This document shows positions 44,802 to 56,343 of a DNA stretch of 64,000 bases, one piece after another. Below the pieces are notes generated by a model. It did not search any database. It saw only the letters and a list, made by a program, of their open reading frames with translations, and was not told the DNA's origin. Made by a program: the position numbers and the translations under genes. Position 1 is the first letter of the stretch, and each line of letters opens with the position of its first letter. The DNA is from Diadema setosum (taxonomy: Eukaryota > Echinodermata > Echinoidea > Diadematoida > Diadematidae), in assembly GCF_964275005.1 (NCBI RefSeq), contig NC_092690.1:9732010-9796009 (forward strand), given 5' to 3'.

Positions 44802-47216
44802 TTAATATGAACCCAATTATACCAGGATCTTCCCAGAGGAACAAGTTTTTATTCACCGCGGAAGTTTACCATGTCCAGAGCAGTGAACGTCCGTAAGGAA
44901 TAATGCTGCACATACATTTGAATACCCTTCATCATGCTTGTAACGATCTGATTCAGTTCAGAATCGCAATGAAATATCCTAAGGGATATGTGTATGTGTG
45001 GGCAGAATATAAAGCTTGTACTCTTTACCGGTACGTAATGGTAGACAACTGAAGATTTAACCAAATTCGTTATTACTTTTGAAATATTACTCTTTCGCTA
45101 AACACTTTCTCCAGTTTACGCGCATTTCACAGAAACTCAATATTTCACCCTCTTATTTCACTATCCCATACTTTAATACCTACTCCCAAATAATAAGATG
45201 CTTTGTTAAGATGTACCTGATCTAGGTAGTCTCTATAACCCAACAAACATAGCATAGTTATCGTTCTGAACAAACAAGATATTGAACAATGCAGTTCTGT
45301 GGAGTGGGAAACGCATTCTATTCTATTCACAACAAACAGAGATTTTATGCCGAGAACAAGCTCCTCTGCAAAAATCCAAATTAATTATTGGCAATTCTCA
45401 ATCTTATAAGCTTGTTTCTCTTTTCATGGTGAGGAATCAAACAAAATACTTTCTTCCATCTCTCGTACATGGACGTACGAACGTACGTGTTTTCCCAGTG
45501 ACCTAGTCCATCTGATGAAAAATCACTTAACTCGGCAATTATAACGACCACAATTTCTACATTTACACTTCAGGTTATAAGAATCAAAGCAAATGGCATG
45601 TCTTGTCAGTTGTAAGCAGGCCAACACAACCTCTGAAAAAAAAAACTTTCATTACCATCACACAAATGAATTGGATGATGATTTTGACATGTTCTATTAT
45701 AAGTTGAGATGTCCTAACTGAAGATCGGTTATTAACCCAAGTCCGTATGAAAAAAACCCCGACATGAAACAAGATCGCATTGAGAGTTGACTGATTTAAA
45801 AATGAAAATTAACGCTTCCATGACTGTAATCGCGATACAGTGCATGTCCTTGACAACGAATATATTCAAAATTTCGTTATCAGTAAAGATTCAGGTCCCG
45901 AATTCTTTATCTAAAGTCTACAATGCCAAATATGACGAACAATTGACAAAGAAAAACAAAAGAAATGTGCTCCGTTATCGAAATACGAAGTTCAGTTGCG
46001 GAGGGCAAACGCTTCACGTTTCAGCGTGTTTAAGCAGGAATCCCTCTGCGATTGCTCCTTGTGTTACACACTGTTACCGAGAAGAATTTGTGTTATTATA
46101 TTAATCAGAAATGATATACGGTTCGTTACTCCGAAGTTTCGTCATAACAAAAACACTAAGTTCATATATCTTAGAGTGATGTTTGTGACTTCGATATTAT
46201 AGAATATGGTTCCTTATAACGAAAATTTTGTAGCGCGTTATCTCTAAGACTCGTTACTCATACGGTCTGTCAATCCGAAAATTAATTAAGGTTCGTAATC
46301 ATGAAGCTTTGTTATTCGGTAAATGATTGGAATCTCCCAAGGTTAATCGAAAGGTTTTTTTAATTGGAACATGAAATAAGGTTAGCTAATCCAAGTGTGG
46401 AGAAACAAATTAACGACCAAATCCTCCAGATTTAAAAACGTCATATCGTTTGACTCACTTGAAGCACGTAAGTTGCCCGTAGATCTATGCTTTTGCGCCG
46501 GAAGCGCGTGTCATCTGCATGACATTCTGTGGGACATCTGCCATATCAAATTCCTTCAGAGGAATTCCTTCAGAGGAATTCCTTCACCGAGTTGTCAGCC
46601 CTCACTCGCCACCTATACGCCTACACGCAGGTCAAACGGAATGGACGTAAGTGCAAAGTAAGTAGCGCGGGTCCAGCAGATAAGACGCGTGCGAAACTCA
46701 CCAAAATCCTTGTCCGCCTGCAAAATTTGTCCTGCGTGCTCGAAAATCCCCACACGCATCGAGCCCGCGTATCTTGCCCGGAAAGATGTGAAAGATCTTG
46801 CCCGTATTAAAAGAGGACTTGCGTGCGCAACTCCGGGTAATTACGGGTGAGATATGTGCTAGGTACTGTTATGTGCTGGTCATCTGCGGGGACCTCCGGC
46901 AAGCAAAAATTGTTCTTCGCAAGTCGCACGGAAGGCTTGCCCGGAAAGGTGTGACACGGCCTTTGCATATATCTGTACGGTTGGTATCCTACGTACAATA
47001 TTGCAAGACATGCATGCATTTCATACAGCGCAGCGCTGATGATACGATGTGTTCATAGAAAGACTCCGGCCCTTGGAGGAAAGTAGGTGATCAGGTGGGT
47101 GCAGTGCAGTTTCAGTTGTGGATGCAGAATGCAGTTGAATGAAGAAGAACAGAGTTTGAGAAAAGCAACAGTCATTAACCAAAAATATATGTTATCGTAA
47201 AGTAATGAATGGGGAA
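44802..47216. other. Intron 1 sequence, partly CpG-rich
   Basis: No exon recognised. At 46110-46330 there are decayed GTTCGTTACTCCGAAG words related to the array at 22460. A direct repeat TTCCTTCAGAGGAA lies at 46553-46583. A CpG-richer block with GCTTGCCCGGAAAG words spans about 46600-46990. Confidence 0.4.
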
Positions 47217-49530
47217 CTATGATTGTATCAAATACCGCTTAAGTGTAGCTTCTAAAGAATAAATAGTTGAGTAAGAGTTTATGTTGTCCGGAACATTATT
47301 CCAAGTATCCGGTCCCAAATGTCTGATAGATTTGTGTGTCACTACAAATTTGGGAGGAAGGAAATTTCTACATATACGAGTAGGGTACGAATGGACAGAA
47401 GTGTTAAACCTAAACATGTTATTAAAAGATGATGGAAGTTGACCATGAATGTACTTAAACATAATGACTGCTTCTTGAATAATATTCAAGTCGGAAATCT
47501 TTATTGTTTAAGTTCATGAAACAAAGAATCAGTATGGGCTTAGAAATGCGATCCGGTACAAATACGTAAAACTTTGGTTTGTAATTCAAAAATAGAATTT
47601 ATTTTTGTAGAGCCACAATTTGCCCATACAATATTGCAATAACTTGTATTTGGGAGAATTAAGGAATTGTATAATAATAATGATAATAATAATACACGGT
47701 ATTTACAATGCGCCAATGCCACATAACTAACGTGCTCATGGCGCAGTAGGAAAAGTGAGTTATAAAGTACAAAAATGATTTCACAAACATGCACATGAAA
47801 ATGAATAACACAATAATGATGATGAAAAAAAAATCATGATATACAATTCTACTGGAAAACGGTTACGAACAAATGAGTCTTCAGGGCAACTTTAAAGGAG
47901 TCAACATTCGAAATGTAACGGATAGCTTGAGGCAACTGATTCTACAGGTAAGATCTAGCATGTGCAAAATTAATGACCGATCCCCCCATGATTTCTTCGT
48001 TTTTGGAACAACAAACAATCTACAATCGGATGACCTTAAACATCTTAGAGGATTATAAAGTGTCAGCAAATTAACATTGCACTCTGGGGCAGATCCGTGT
48101 GTGCAATGAAAAACAAACAGTAATAATCTAAATACAATGCGATATTCAATGGGTAACCCATGCAGTGAGGACAAAACAGGGGTAATGTGAGTATTTCTTC
48201 TGGTATAAGGGTAACAACACGAGCTGCTGAATTTTGCAATTTTTGTAACCGTGAAAGTTGAGATTGTGGTAGCTGAAAAAGGAGTGCATTACCAAAGTTA
48301 AATCGGGACGATTTAAGAACATGAACTATTTTTCTGTGGCTGAACGAGTTAAATACTTGCGAATAATGCCGAAATTGCGTAACTGATACCTTACGGATTT
48401 ACAGACAGCAGAGATCTGAACAGACATGGACATTGCAGAATCAAATAATACGCCAAGATTTCTACACGATTTAGATGGAGCAATAACAATATCGTTGTCA
48501 ACCGTTAAAGAAGGAAGACTGACCTTGTCAAGTAGAACATTGGAGCCAATAAATAAAAACTCTGAATTTTCCTGATTTAACTTCAATGAGTGAGAGCTCA
48601 TCCACTTTTTGACATCATGGATACAAGCCTCAAGTTTCTGAATGATGTCAACGACATTGGTTTTGGTAGGTAGAAATGAAATGATGTATATATCTGCATA
48701 TCATCGGCGTAACAATGATAGTTAAAAGAGTGACAATGTAAAATCTCTTTCAAACCAGTCAGATAAATCGAGAAAAAGGTTGGGCCCCCGACAGATCCTT
48801 ATGGGGCTCCACAGTCTAATGGAGCAGGATTAGATTTTGCATTATTAACACCAACAACCTGAAACCTTTCAGATAAGTATGACTTGAACAACTCAAGAGC
48901 TTTAACATCAACACCTAATGACTTCAAAGTATTCACCAGAATCGTATGATAAACAGTATCAAATGCTGATGATAAATCAAGCAGTAACAGAACAGTAATC
49001 TTTCCATCATCTATATCTCTCAAAATTTCATTGGATAAAAAATAAATAAAGTTGAATGAAGGGAGAAAAACTTCAGCTTGGAAATAATCCCGTTGTTTTT
49101 AAAAATACACGTTATAATATGCTGCAAATGCTCATTCCAAGTCAAAGTTTCATCTATATATAATATGCTCTCAAAATTTTGAATTTGTTTTCTTTTGTAA
49201 TGGTATATCATCAATCTTAATATGTATCGGCGTATCTGTATTATGAGAATGAAGTTTAAAATACATGAAATGAGTCTTTTTTTATATTCAAAGAAAGTTT
49301 ATTAAACCTAAACCAATTTGATACTTTACTAATTTAAATATTTAAAGTATCATTTACAATCTTGATATCTTTATGAGAATATAATATATTAGTATCATCA
49401 GCAAATAAAACAAAGGAAATAAGGGACGATGTGTAAATGATATTATTGACACAAAGAAGGAGTAATAGCGGGCCCAAGATTGAGCCTTGAGGAACACCTC
49501 ATTTGATGAGGATTGGAATCAAACCCATTA
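47217..49530 (-). mobile_element. Non-LTR retrotransposon B, split by element A
   Basis: The minus strand carries reverse transcriptase pieces on both sides of an insertion. From 49500 down: GVPQGSILGPLL, FADDTNILYS (near 49380-49400) and LTWNEHLQHI...SKLKFFSLHS (to about 49030). Then, after the insertion, LILPNTSYCNIVWANCGSTK (47660-47600) and a C-terminal HLGPDTWNNVPDNI at 47330-47280. The order is correct for one jockey/CR1-type element; stops and frameshifts disable it. Confidence 0.75.
47665..49020 (-). mobile_element. L2-like retrotransposon A nested in B
   Basis: The minus strand shows, in order, VLLLLDLSSAFDTVYHTIL (about 48985-48930), KLNQENSEFLFIGS, CRNLGVLFDSAMSM, then LHGLPIEYRIVFRLLLFVF and DCRLFVVP near the 3' end. 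The LLDLSSAFDT core and the (ATT)n 3' tail at 47671-47692 are typical of the L2 lineage. The frame is broken several times. Confidence 0.75.
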
Positions 49531-49579
49531 AAAGTAACATCGGTAGTGTAAACAATCGGTTCCACCGAATTTCGTTGCA

Positions 49580-49581
<2 letters not shown>

Positions 49582-49624
<43 letters not shown>
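49582..49624. repeat. (TA)n microsatellite
   Basis: About 21 TA dinucleotides. Confidence 0.9.
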
Positions 49625-49625
<1 letters not shown>

Positions 49626-50135
49626 TTTTTTTTCGGTGACGGTAAGGGATCCATGGGAGTTATAGTTACTTTTTTTGGTCACAACGCTGGACGCACAGCA
49701 TAATGTGACTTTGGCATAAGTCACAATGGACTCCTAACTTGGTTTTATAGTAGTGAAAAAGTGGAGTTGATAGTGAAAAGGAGAAAGGGACAGAAAGAGA
49801 GAGGAAGAGAGATAGGAGGAGGAGGTGAACAGTAATGGAGAGAAGAAGAGGAAACACGATGTAAGAAAAAGGTATACATTGTATTAGCTAGAAAAGCACG
49901 GAAAGAGCCACCCATCTCTTGTGGTTAGAAACAACCAGCACTTCCACATCCATCCATATTGCTTCTGTGGGTGTATTTTTGGGCACCTCTCTTTTTTTTC
50001 GCGCGGAAGGGGGGGGGGGTAGGGGTCACCAGTCTTGTTGGTGTTTTCTCGTTCTTTTCTCTTTGTTGTGTGTGTGTTTGTGTGTGTGTGCGCGCATATG
50101 CTTGTCCAGGTGCACTTTCGTGCCTGCAGTGTGTG

Positions 50136-50346
50136 TATGTTTTGTTTTGTTTGTTTGTTTGGGCTGGATAGCCCATATTCAGCTACGTTAAGCTGGTCTT
50201 CCATGGGGTCCAGTTGGACGTGAGGTGGGACCACTTCACCGGGTTAGACACCCTGCTCTTTGCGATGAATGAATGAAGCGGGATCTTTTACGTGCATGAG
50301 TTATTACTCTCTCATACACGGGACCTCCATTTTATGTCCTATCCGA
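50136..50346 (-). mobile_element. tRNA-derived SINE, 5' truncated copy
   Basis: The minus-strand body matches the copies at 4372 and 5674 (CAAAGAGCAGGGTGT, GTGGTCCCACCTCACG, TATGGGCTATCCAGCC), ending in a (CAAA)n tail at 50138-50160. The tRNA head is missing. Confidence 0.75.
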
Positions 50347-50924
50347 GGTGTGTGTGTGAGTGATTGTGTTTTACTTTCTTTACCTTGGGACCTACCCCCT
50401 CCCCCACACGCATTTGCTTTTCTCAAGGTTCCTCTGCACATAAACTTAATTATCCCACTTGAATTGGGCGTTAATTCATTTAATCTGACTTAATCCATTT
50501 TTCGATTATGAAAAATTATTCAAAGTCTGTATACACGGAATTTTCAAATATGATGTGTTACTATTCATTAATCTCTGAATGTATGTTACATAGGTAATCT
50601 GCGTGGAAACTTTATAAAATGAAATGAAATGAAGCTCATCGGTATATTGGGATGCTATTGTAGAAGACACAGGCCTTCAAATTAATAACTGCATAGTGCC
50701 AACTGTACACATTAGAGAACAGGTACTTGAAGAGTTCAGTGTTTGATGAACTCTTTCATTGACCACTATGTGCTTGAGGGTTCCATGACATTTGCTCTGG
50801 CTACAATTGCTGCCATGAAATATCTGCACGCTAAGTTAAACATAAAACCTACCCACAAACATAACCTAAATCTTAATCCTAATCCTAATCCTCATATCAA
50901 AATAAACCTAAAACCCTATCACAA

Positions 50925-50942
50925 CCCTAACCCTAACCCTAA
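50925..50942. repeat. Three CCCTAA units (telomere-like)
   Basis: Three perfect copies of the metazoan telomere hexamer follow degenerate CCTAAT/CCTAAA words. Too short to call a true interstitial telomere. Confidence 0.6.
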
Positions 50943-51194
50943 GTCCTCGGAGAAAATAAGAACGGAGAAATTATCGCAGGAGCAAATGTTGTGTTACTTG
51001 AGAGGGTATAACATTTATACTTGAAAGTATGTTACGACAAGCCCTTTATTTCCAGGGATATTCTAACCAAATCCCTCGGTTTTGTCAAAATGGGGAGGGG
51101 GACAACCTTCTGATCACAGAAATTCAAGATCTTGCAAATTGATTGGATTTTCTTCAATTTTCTAAATCCTATTTTAATTTCTTCCCCACCACAG

Positions 51195-52866
51195 GAACCC
51201 TAAGAACACAATCTTTGATGTCAAGCGACTGATTGGTCGGCGATTCACAGACGAAAGTGTGCAAGCTGATATCAAACACTGGCCATTCAAGGTGATGAAC
51301 CAAGGAGGCAAACCTATGATGCAAGCTGAGTATATGGGAGAAAATAAGATCCTCGCTCCAGAGGAAGTCAGTGCTATGGTTCTCAGCAAGATGAAGGAGA
51401 CGGCCGAAGCATATCTGGGTCAGAAAGTCACTGATGCTGTCGTTACCGTTCCCGCCTACTTCAATAACGCCCAGCGACAGGCCACTAAAGATGCGGGTAT
51501 CATTGCGGGCCTGAAAATCCTTCGTATTGTCAATGAGCCAACGGCAGCTGCCCTAGCATACGGACTAGATAGGAATGTGCCAGGTGAGCAGCGTGTCCTG
51601 ATCTTTGACCTCGGTGGAGGCACATTTGATGTGTCCATCTTGGCTATCGATGAGGGTATCTTCGAAGTCATGTCAACTGCTGGAGACACCCATCTTGGTG
51701 GTGAGGACTTTGACAACAGGCTGGCCAACTACCTTGCAGAGGAATTTGAGCGCAAACACAAGAAGGACCTCAGAAACAACCCACGAGCACTTCAGCGTCT
51801 CCGTATAGCAGCTGAGAGAGCTAAACGGACTCTGTCTAGCAGCTCCCAAGCTAGCATTGATGTCGAATCACTCTTTGAGGGAGTTGATTTCTGCACGAAA
51901 GTCACCAGAACTCGCTTCGAAGAACTGTGCTCCGATCTCTTCAAGAAGTGCCTTGGCCCAGTCAGGAGGGCCATCGTTGATGCAAAGATTGACAAGAACG
52001 ACATCGGCATTGTGGTACTAGTGGGAGGATCAACCCGCATTCCCAAGATTCAGAAACTTCTGCGGGATTACCTAAACGACAAGAACCTCAACAAGTCCAT
52101 CAATCCAGATGAAGCGGTGGCCTACGGTGCAGCAGTCCAGGCAGCCATCTTGTCGGGTGATATGGGCAAAGAACTCAAGAATGTAATCCTCGTCGACGTT
52201 GCTCCACTCTCTCTTGGGATTGAGACCGTTGGCGGAGCAATGACGACCCTAATCAAGAGAAATACGGTAATTCCAACCAAGGTAGCTGAGATCTTCAGTA
52301 CAGCCTGTGACAACCAACCAATGGTGGAAATCAAAGTGTTTGAGGGAGAGAGGGCGCTCACCAAAGACAACAACCTGCTTGGAGATTTCATGCTGAGAGG
52401 GATTCCTCCTGCTCCCAGACAGGTGCCACAGATCAAAGTGACCTTTGACATCGACGCCAACTGCATCATGAATGTAACAGCCAAGGAACAGTTCACCGGA
52501 CGCAGCAACAATATCACAATCTCCAGTGACAGTGGTCGTCTCTCCACAGAAGAAATTGATCGCATGGTCAACGATGCTGAGAAGTTCAAAGCTGAGGATG
52601 ACCTCCAGAGGAAAAGAATTGCAGCCAGGAACCAACTGGAGAACTACGCCTTCAGCGCCAAAACCGTTGTCAACGAACCATCAGCTGAGAGGAAGCTAAC
52701 TGCTGATGAAAAAGAGGCAATCATCAGGGCTGCAGATGATGTCATTCAGTGGCTGGATTTCAACTCCATGGCAACCATAGAAGAGTTCACACACCAACTG
52801 GAAGAATTTCAGAAGACGTGCTTACCAATCATGTTTGAGGTGCATGCCTGGAGTGGACAACTGTAG
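51195..52866 (+). CDS. HSP70: HSP70-family chaperone, coding exon 2 (terminal), lacks EEVD
   Basis: Completes codon 63 and encodes residues 64-619. The ATPase domain keeps Lys73 in FDVKRLIG, Glu177 in [24 protein letters not shown] (Asp201, Thr206, Asp208) and [17 protein letters not shown] (336-352); these match the catalytic set of human HSC70. The interdomain linker reads VILVDV (393-398) instead of the usual LLLLDV. The peptide-binding domain keeps KDNNLLG and GIPPAPR but has NQPMV for NQPGV (Met439) and NCIMNV for NGILNV (Cys486). The protein stops at residue 619 with HAWSGQL, without the Gly/Pro-rich tail and EEVD that bind HOP and CHIP. Normal cytosolic members are near 640 residues. 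It is therefore probably a cytosolic but co-chaperone-altered HSP70. Confidence 0.93.
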
Positions 52867-54772
52867 CTACCATCCAGCCAGCCTCACTGTGGTAGCACTA
52901 GACTCCCTGTGGTAGAGATGGAGTAGATTAGCCAAATTCATGAAAGAGAAGTCGATAGCTGTATATGCCGGACCGGTGTTGTTCAGGTGATACAGTTACG
53001 CGAGAGCCAATAATAGCTTTGCTAGCATCAGTGTGAATGTGTTTCACGCTTTCATAATTACAAAGGGTACTGATAAACGTGGATGAACGAGTGCATTGCA
53101 TTGTTGGTCAAGAGCAAACCAATGGTCACCCTATTGACGTTGTATGATCTATAGTAACATATGTTGCAAGGGTGTGAACTAACATTAAGCAAGAATTTTC
53201 ATCAATATATTTGGCTAAGCTCTACAAATCACATGAAAGAGAATATCAAACGATGAGTTGACATTAGAATAGGTACGTTATGGTAAAGAAAATAATGAAA
53301 AACTTGTATGACATGACATTTGACACTTGTTAAAGTAGAACCGTCGTTTTGTACTTTGTACTTCATGAACGTGTAGTTGGATTTGTGGCTAATGGCTTCC
53401 AGCTTAAATTTCCAAGGGATTATACAATGAAAACTTTCAGCTTTCTATACCAATACATACTCTCTGTATTCATACTGCATATGTATCACGAAAAGCACAC
53501 AAACGAACCATAAATGATTTATGATTATTTTAGTTGGCTGGAAACCTGCGTTTCGTTTCTCTATTTCAAAAATATTGTACTCTGGCATTGTGTGGAAAGT
53601 GACATCTACGTAGTCGTGTGTGGAGAATGCGATATATTGATTTTAATGATAAAATTGCAAAGAAAGCTTCGCCGTGCAGCTGAAATTATTGATCCAGGGC
53701 TACAGAGTCCCAATTTTAATTATAGTCGATATAGATTCGGATTAGTCAACCTGTTCTATACTGAATTTAGTCATTCCATTTCCTTTTCTTGTATCATAAA
53801 TTAGCATAAGTGTTTCTTTAAGCAGTAGAGATTGTATACTGCTCCTTCGATTTAAGCACATTTCAGTTGTTGTTGCTGCGAAAAATAGTTGGTTTTGTAT
53901 GACCAGTCCGTAGGCTATATAGTTACCAGTTTGTCTTGTGTAAACGAATCTCCACGGATTTGCACAGACGGTATTGCATTATGTCGCCCATTGATGTTTC
54001 TTTCCCTTGAATATGAATGGGATGGAATGTCACATTTTTCACTTTTTTTTTTCTGTTCGGCCTTCTTTTGGCCCCTTATTTACCTGAATTTCTCTCGAGT
54101 CAAGAAAAATTGTAGTCCGTTTGCAGATTCGTTCATATTTTCACGATCTTATTTCTTGTTTGGTCAGCGATTCTTTTCCGTTAATAATCACTATAAGCTG
54201 CAAACTTAGCGTATTCCTCTTGTCATTATTACTTTTATTATTATTTCCATTCTCATCATTTCAATGGTTTACAAGTCTTCTCTGATTGTTTTTCTTGAAT
54301 TTGTGTGGCTTGTACATATTCTGAGAACGTGAAATACGACTCGAAATACACTAAACATACAAAGTAGTATAATTGAGGGTTTTCTTTCATACACATAAGA
54401 AAGGTATACTGTGTAAAAGTTTGTGTTCTATATTATGCGCTTTGTATTGCCGTTGAAGCGGCCTATACACCAGAATGCAATAGAAACATCTATTTCTTTA
54501 CTTTACCTTACGTATTGTTTTTTTTTTTATCCTAGTCTAAGATCCACTTTCTAAACCTCTCATCCTATCTTTGGTAATCGGCAAACTTGCAAAGACAATT
54601 ACAGGAACAGACGTGATAAGCAATAAAACCCACATGTTTGCAGTGTACAACTGTAACTCTTTTTCAAAACGCAACAGGCGGACAGGCATTCTAAGTTGTG
54701 CACTTTCCTGGGACATAAGTAACGACTGATTGGTATTGTTTTAATCAATTCATTTCCATGAATACATATTAA
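52867..54772 (+). other. HSP70 3' UTR and downstream flank
   Basis: In-frame translation past the TAG runs 19 more codons to a second TAG at 52924-52926. Beyond that no coding signal is seen; open frames near 53514-53804 and 53889-54209 have no recognisable domain. Confidence 0.5.
54622..54627 (+). terminator. First canonical AATAAA after HSP70
   Basis: The nearest perfect AATAAA downstream of the stop that I find, implying a 3' UTR of about 1.8 kb if used. Variant signals further upstream could be used instead. Confidence 0.35.
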
Positions 54773-55154
54773 AGGGTGTGTACAGTTCTGGTTGAGGTGA
54801 GGATTTAGCTTTTAACGTTTTGCGAGATATTCAGAAACCACTCTATGAGATGTGAAAGAGCATGCAGTTCTAAGGGGTATCAAAAGTTTATTCGATGAAA
54901 ATCGGTTTTGAAATGGCTGAGATATCCAAAAACAAGGTGAAACAAAGAGGTCTTAATAAAGTTGTGGCATGTCGCCTTTTATTGTTAGCACTTTTTTGGA
55001 TATCTCAGCCATTTGAAAACAATTTTCATCAAATAAACGTTGAATCCTTCTTAAAATTACATGCTCTCTCATATTTCATAAGAGGCTTTCCCTTATCTCA
55101 CTTAGGAATGTTCAAAACATGAATCCCCACCTCCAACAGTACTGTACAGTCCCT
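54773..55154. mobile_element. TTAA-flanked foldback, GTACAGTTCTGGTTG family, copy 3
   Basis: TTAA (54769-54772) | AGGGTGTGTACAG on the left is mirrored by CTGTACAGTCCCT | TTAA (55155-55158). The interior matches the copies at 4862 and 10185 (GATATCTCAGCCATTT, TTCATCAAATAAACGTT). It is the best preserved copy of the three. Confidence 0.85.
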
Positions 55155-55886
55155 TTAAGAGTAGGGCGAGAGAGGATTCATTGTACTTGCTGGCTATATC
55201 AAGCACTGATTCATTGTCATACTGTGTTTTTTACTTTCAATTTGCTTTTATTTTCTTCCTCTCGTGAACCAGTGTTGGGAAAATAATAAAGAAGAAGAAA
55301 CTGACTACTCTAAGGGGCATAGTTTTCTCATCCATTGAGTCTTGCACAGATATTAAAGATTTGAGTGATAAACAAGAGGTTCGAAGTCATTGTTCGTCCT
55401 CCTACCCCTTTTCGGGCGGGGGGGGGGGGGAGGCACTCAATGCGATGACCAATTATGAATTCAATGCATATCATTATTTATTATAATGTGCAATGTGCAT
55501 TGTGTGAATGGCCTTTTCGAAATCACTGCAGGAGATGTGTGGGGTAGAAAAGGGCGGGGCCACTGATGTCTTTGCAGCTCCTACCCTCCCGTCTTTCGGG
55601 CATAATGATATACCGGAGAGTAATACGACAGTCAAGTGTAATTAGTTTCACGATAATGTCACAAAATGATAGGTTTTAGTGGATTCAGAAGCAGTCAAGG
55701 AGATAAATTCAAACGCTTTGTTTTGTGAGTGCGTATAATTATATAAGGAGAAACTCAGTTTGTGAGGGAGCGTAGCCAGCGAGCTATGTCAAAGGCCTTT
55801 GTTTTTGTAAAAAGCGACCTTTTCAGTCCTTTATTCAGCCATAGTGAGGATTGTTTAAAAGACATTGATGAGGCAGCGTAGAGTCT

Positions 55887-55887
<1 letters not shown>

Positions 55888-55925
<38 letters not shown>
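55888..55925. repeat. (AG)n microsatellite
   Basis: About 17 AG dinucleotides with one interruption. Confidence 0.9.
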
Positions 55926-56185
55926 TGATAGAAGAACCTGTTATACCCCTATTTATCACAATAATGTATTTTCTATAATGGAAAAAGTAAACAACACTTC
56001 GAGGAAGGGTCACACACACGCACGCACACACGCACACACAAAAAAAATAATCGTGCAATTCCATTCACTATATTGCCATATATCAAACCCTTAAAGGGAA
56101 CAATTAACGAAGAACTGGGTCTCTTTTTTTCTTTTCTTTTTTTAGGGGGAGGGTACCCCCTCTCTCCCACTCTTTTACACGACCA

Positions 56186-56343
56186 GGGGGTCATTTCATG
56201 AAGTAAATGAATTATTTTGTCCGACAAAGTTGTCGGACAAATATGCTCTCAGCTAATCTGATGCAAGGATTTCAGTAGCTTGTAACAGTTTGTCAGAAAA
56301 AAATATCCCACCAAAATTCTTCATGAAATGCCCCCCCCCCCCC
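56186..56343. mobile_element. Foldback with GGGGTCATTTCATGAAG ends
   Basis: GGGGGTCATTTCATGAAG is mirrored by CTTCATGAAATGCCCCC. Inside is a perfect palindrome TTTGTCCGACAA / TTGTCGGACAAA around 56216-56241. The right end runs into a C homopolymer. Confidence 0.7.

Larger units (their letters stand above)
8711..51194 (+). other. HSP70 intron 1, 42.5 kb, hosting a nested gene
   Basis: The donor GTAAAT at 8711 and the acceptor CCACCACAG ending at 51194 are in matching phase, and no other HSP70 first exon lies between them. The interval holds the antisense SLC35A4-like gene and most of the transposons listed here. HSP70 genes are typically compact, so the size is unusual. An alternative is that the two exons belong to different members of a tandem cluster, each having lost its partner, or were brought together by misassembly. 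Only transcripts would settle this. Confidence 0.6.
49531..51194. other. Last part of HSP70 intron 1
   Basis: Outside the microsatellite and SINE there is a (TG)n stretch near 50065-50092 and a short CCTAA-rich tract (50860-50942) ending in three perfect CCCTAA units. No exon seen before the acceptor. Confidence 0.45.

Noticed and set aside
46395..46810. Two overlapping ~90-codon frames in the CpG-rich block as a gene
   Set aside because: No domain, no splice structure and no conserved composition; CpG-rich DNA tends to have longer open frames by chance.
51456..52635. Several antisense open frames of 80-155 codons across HSP70 exon 2
   Set aside because: They are shadows of a highly constrained coding sequence with strong codon bias; none resembles a protein family.
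53514..54209. Open frames of about 100 codons downstream of HSP70
   Set aside because: No recognisable motif; most likely 3' UTR or flank.
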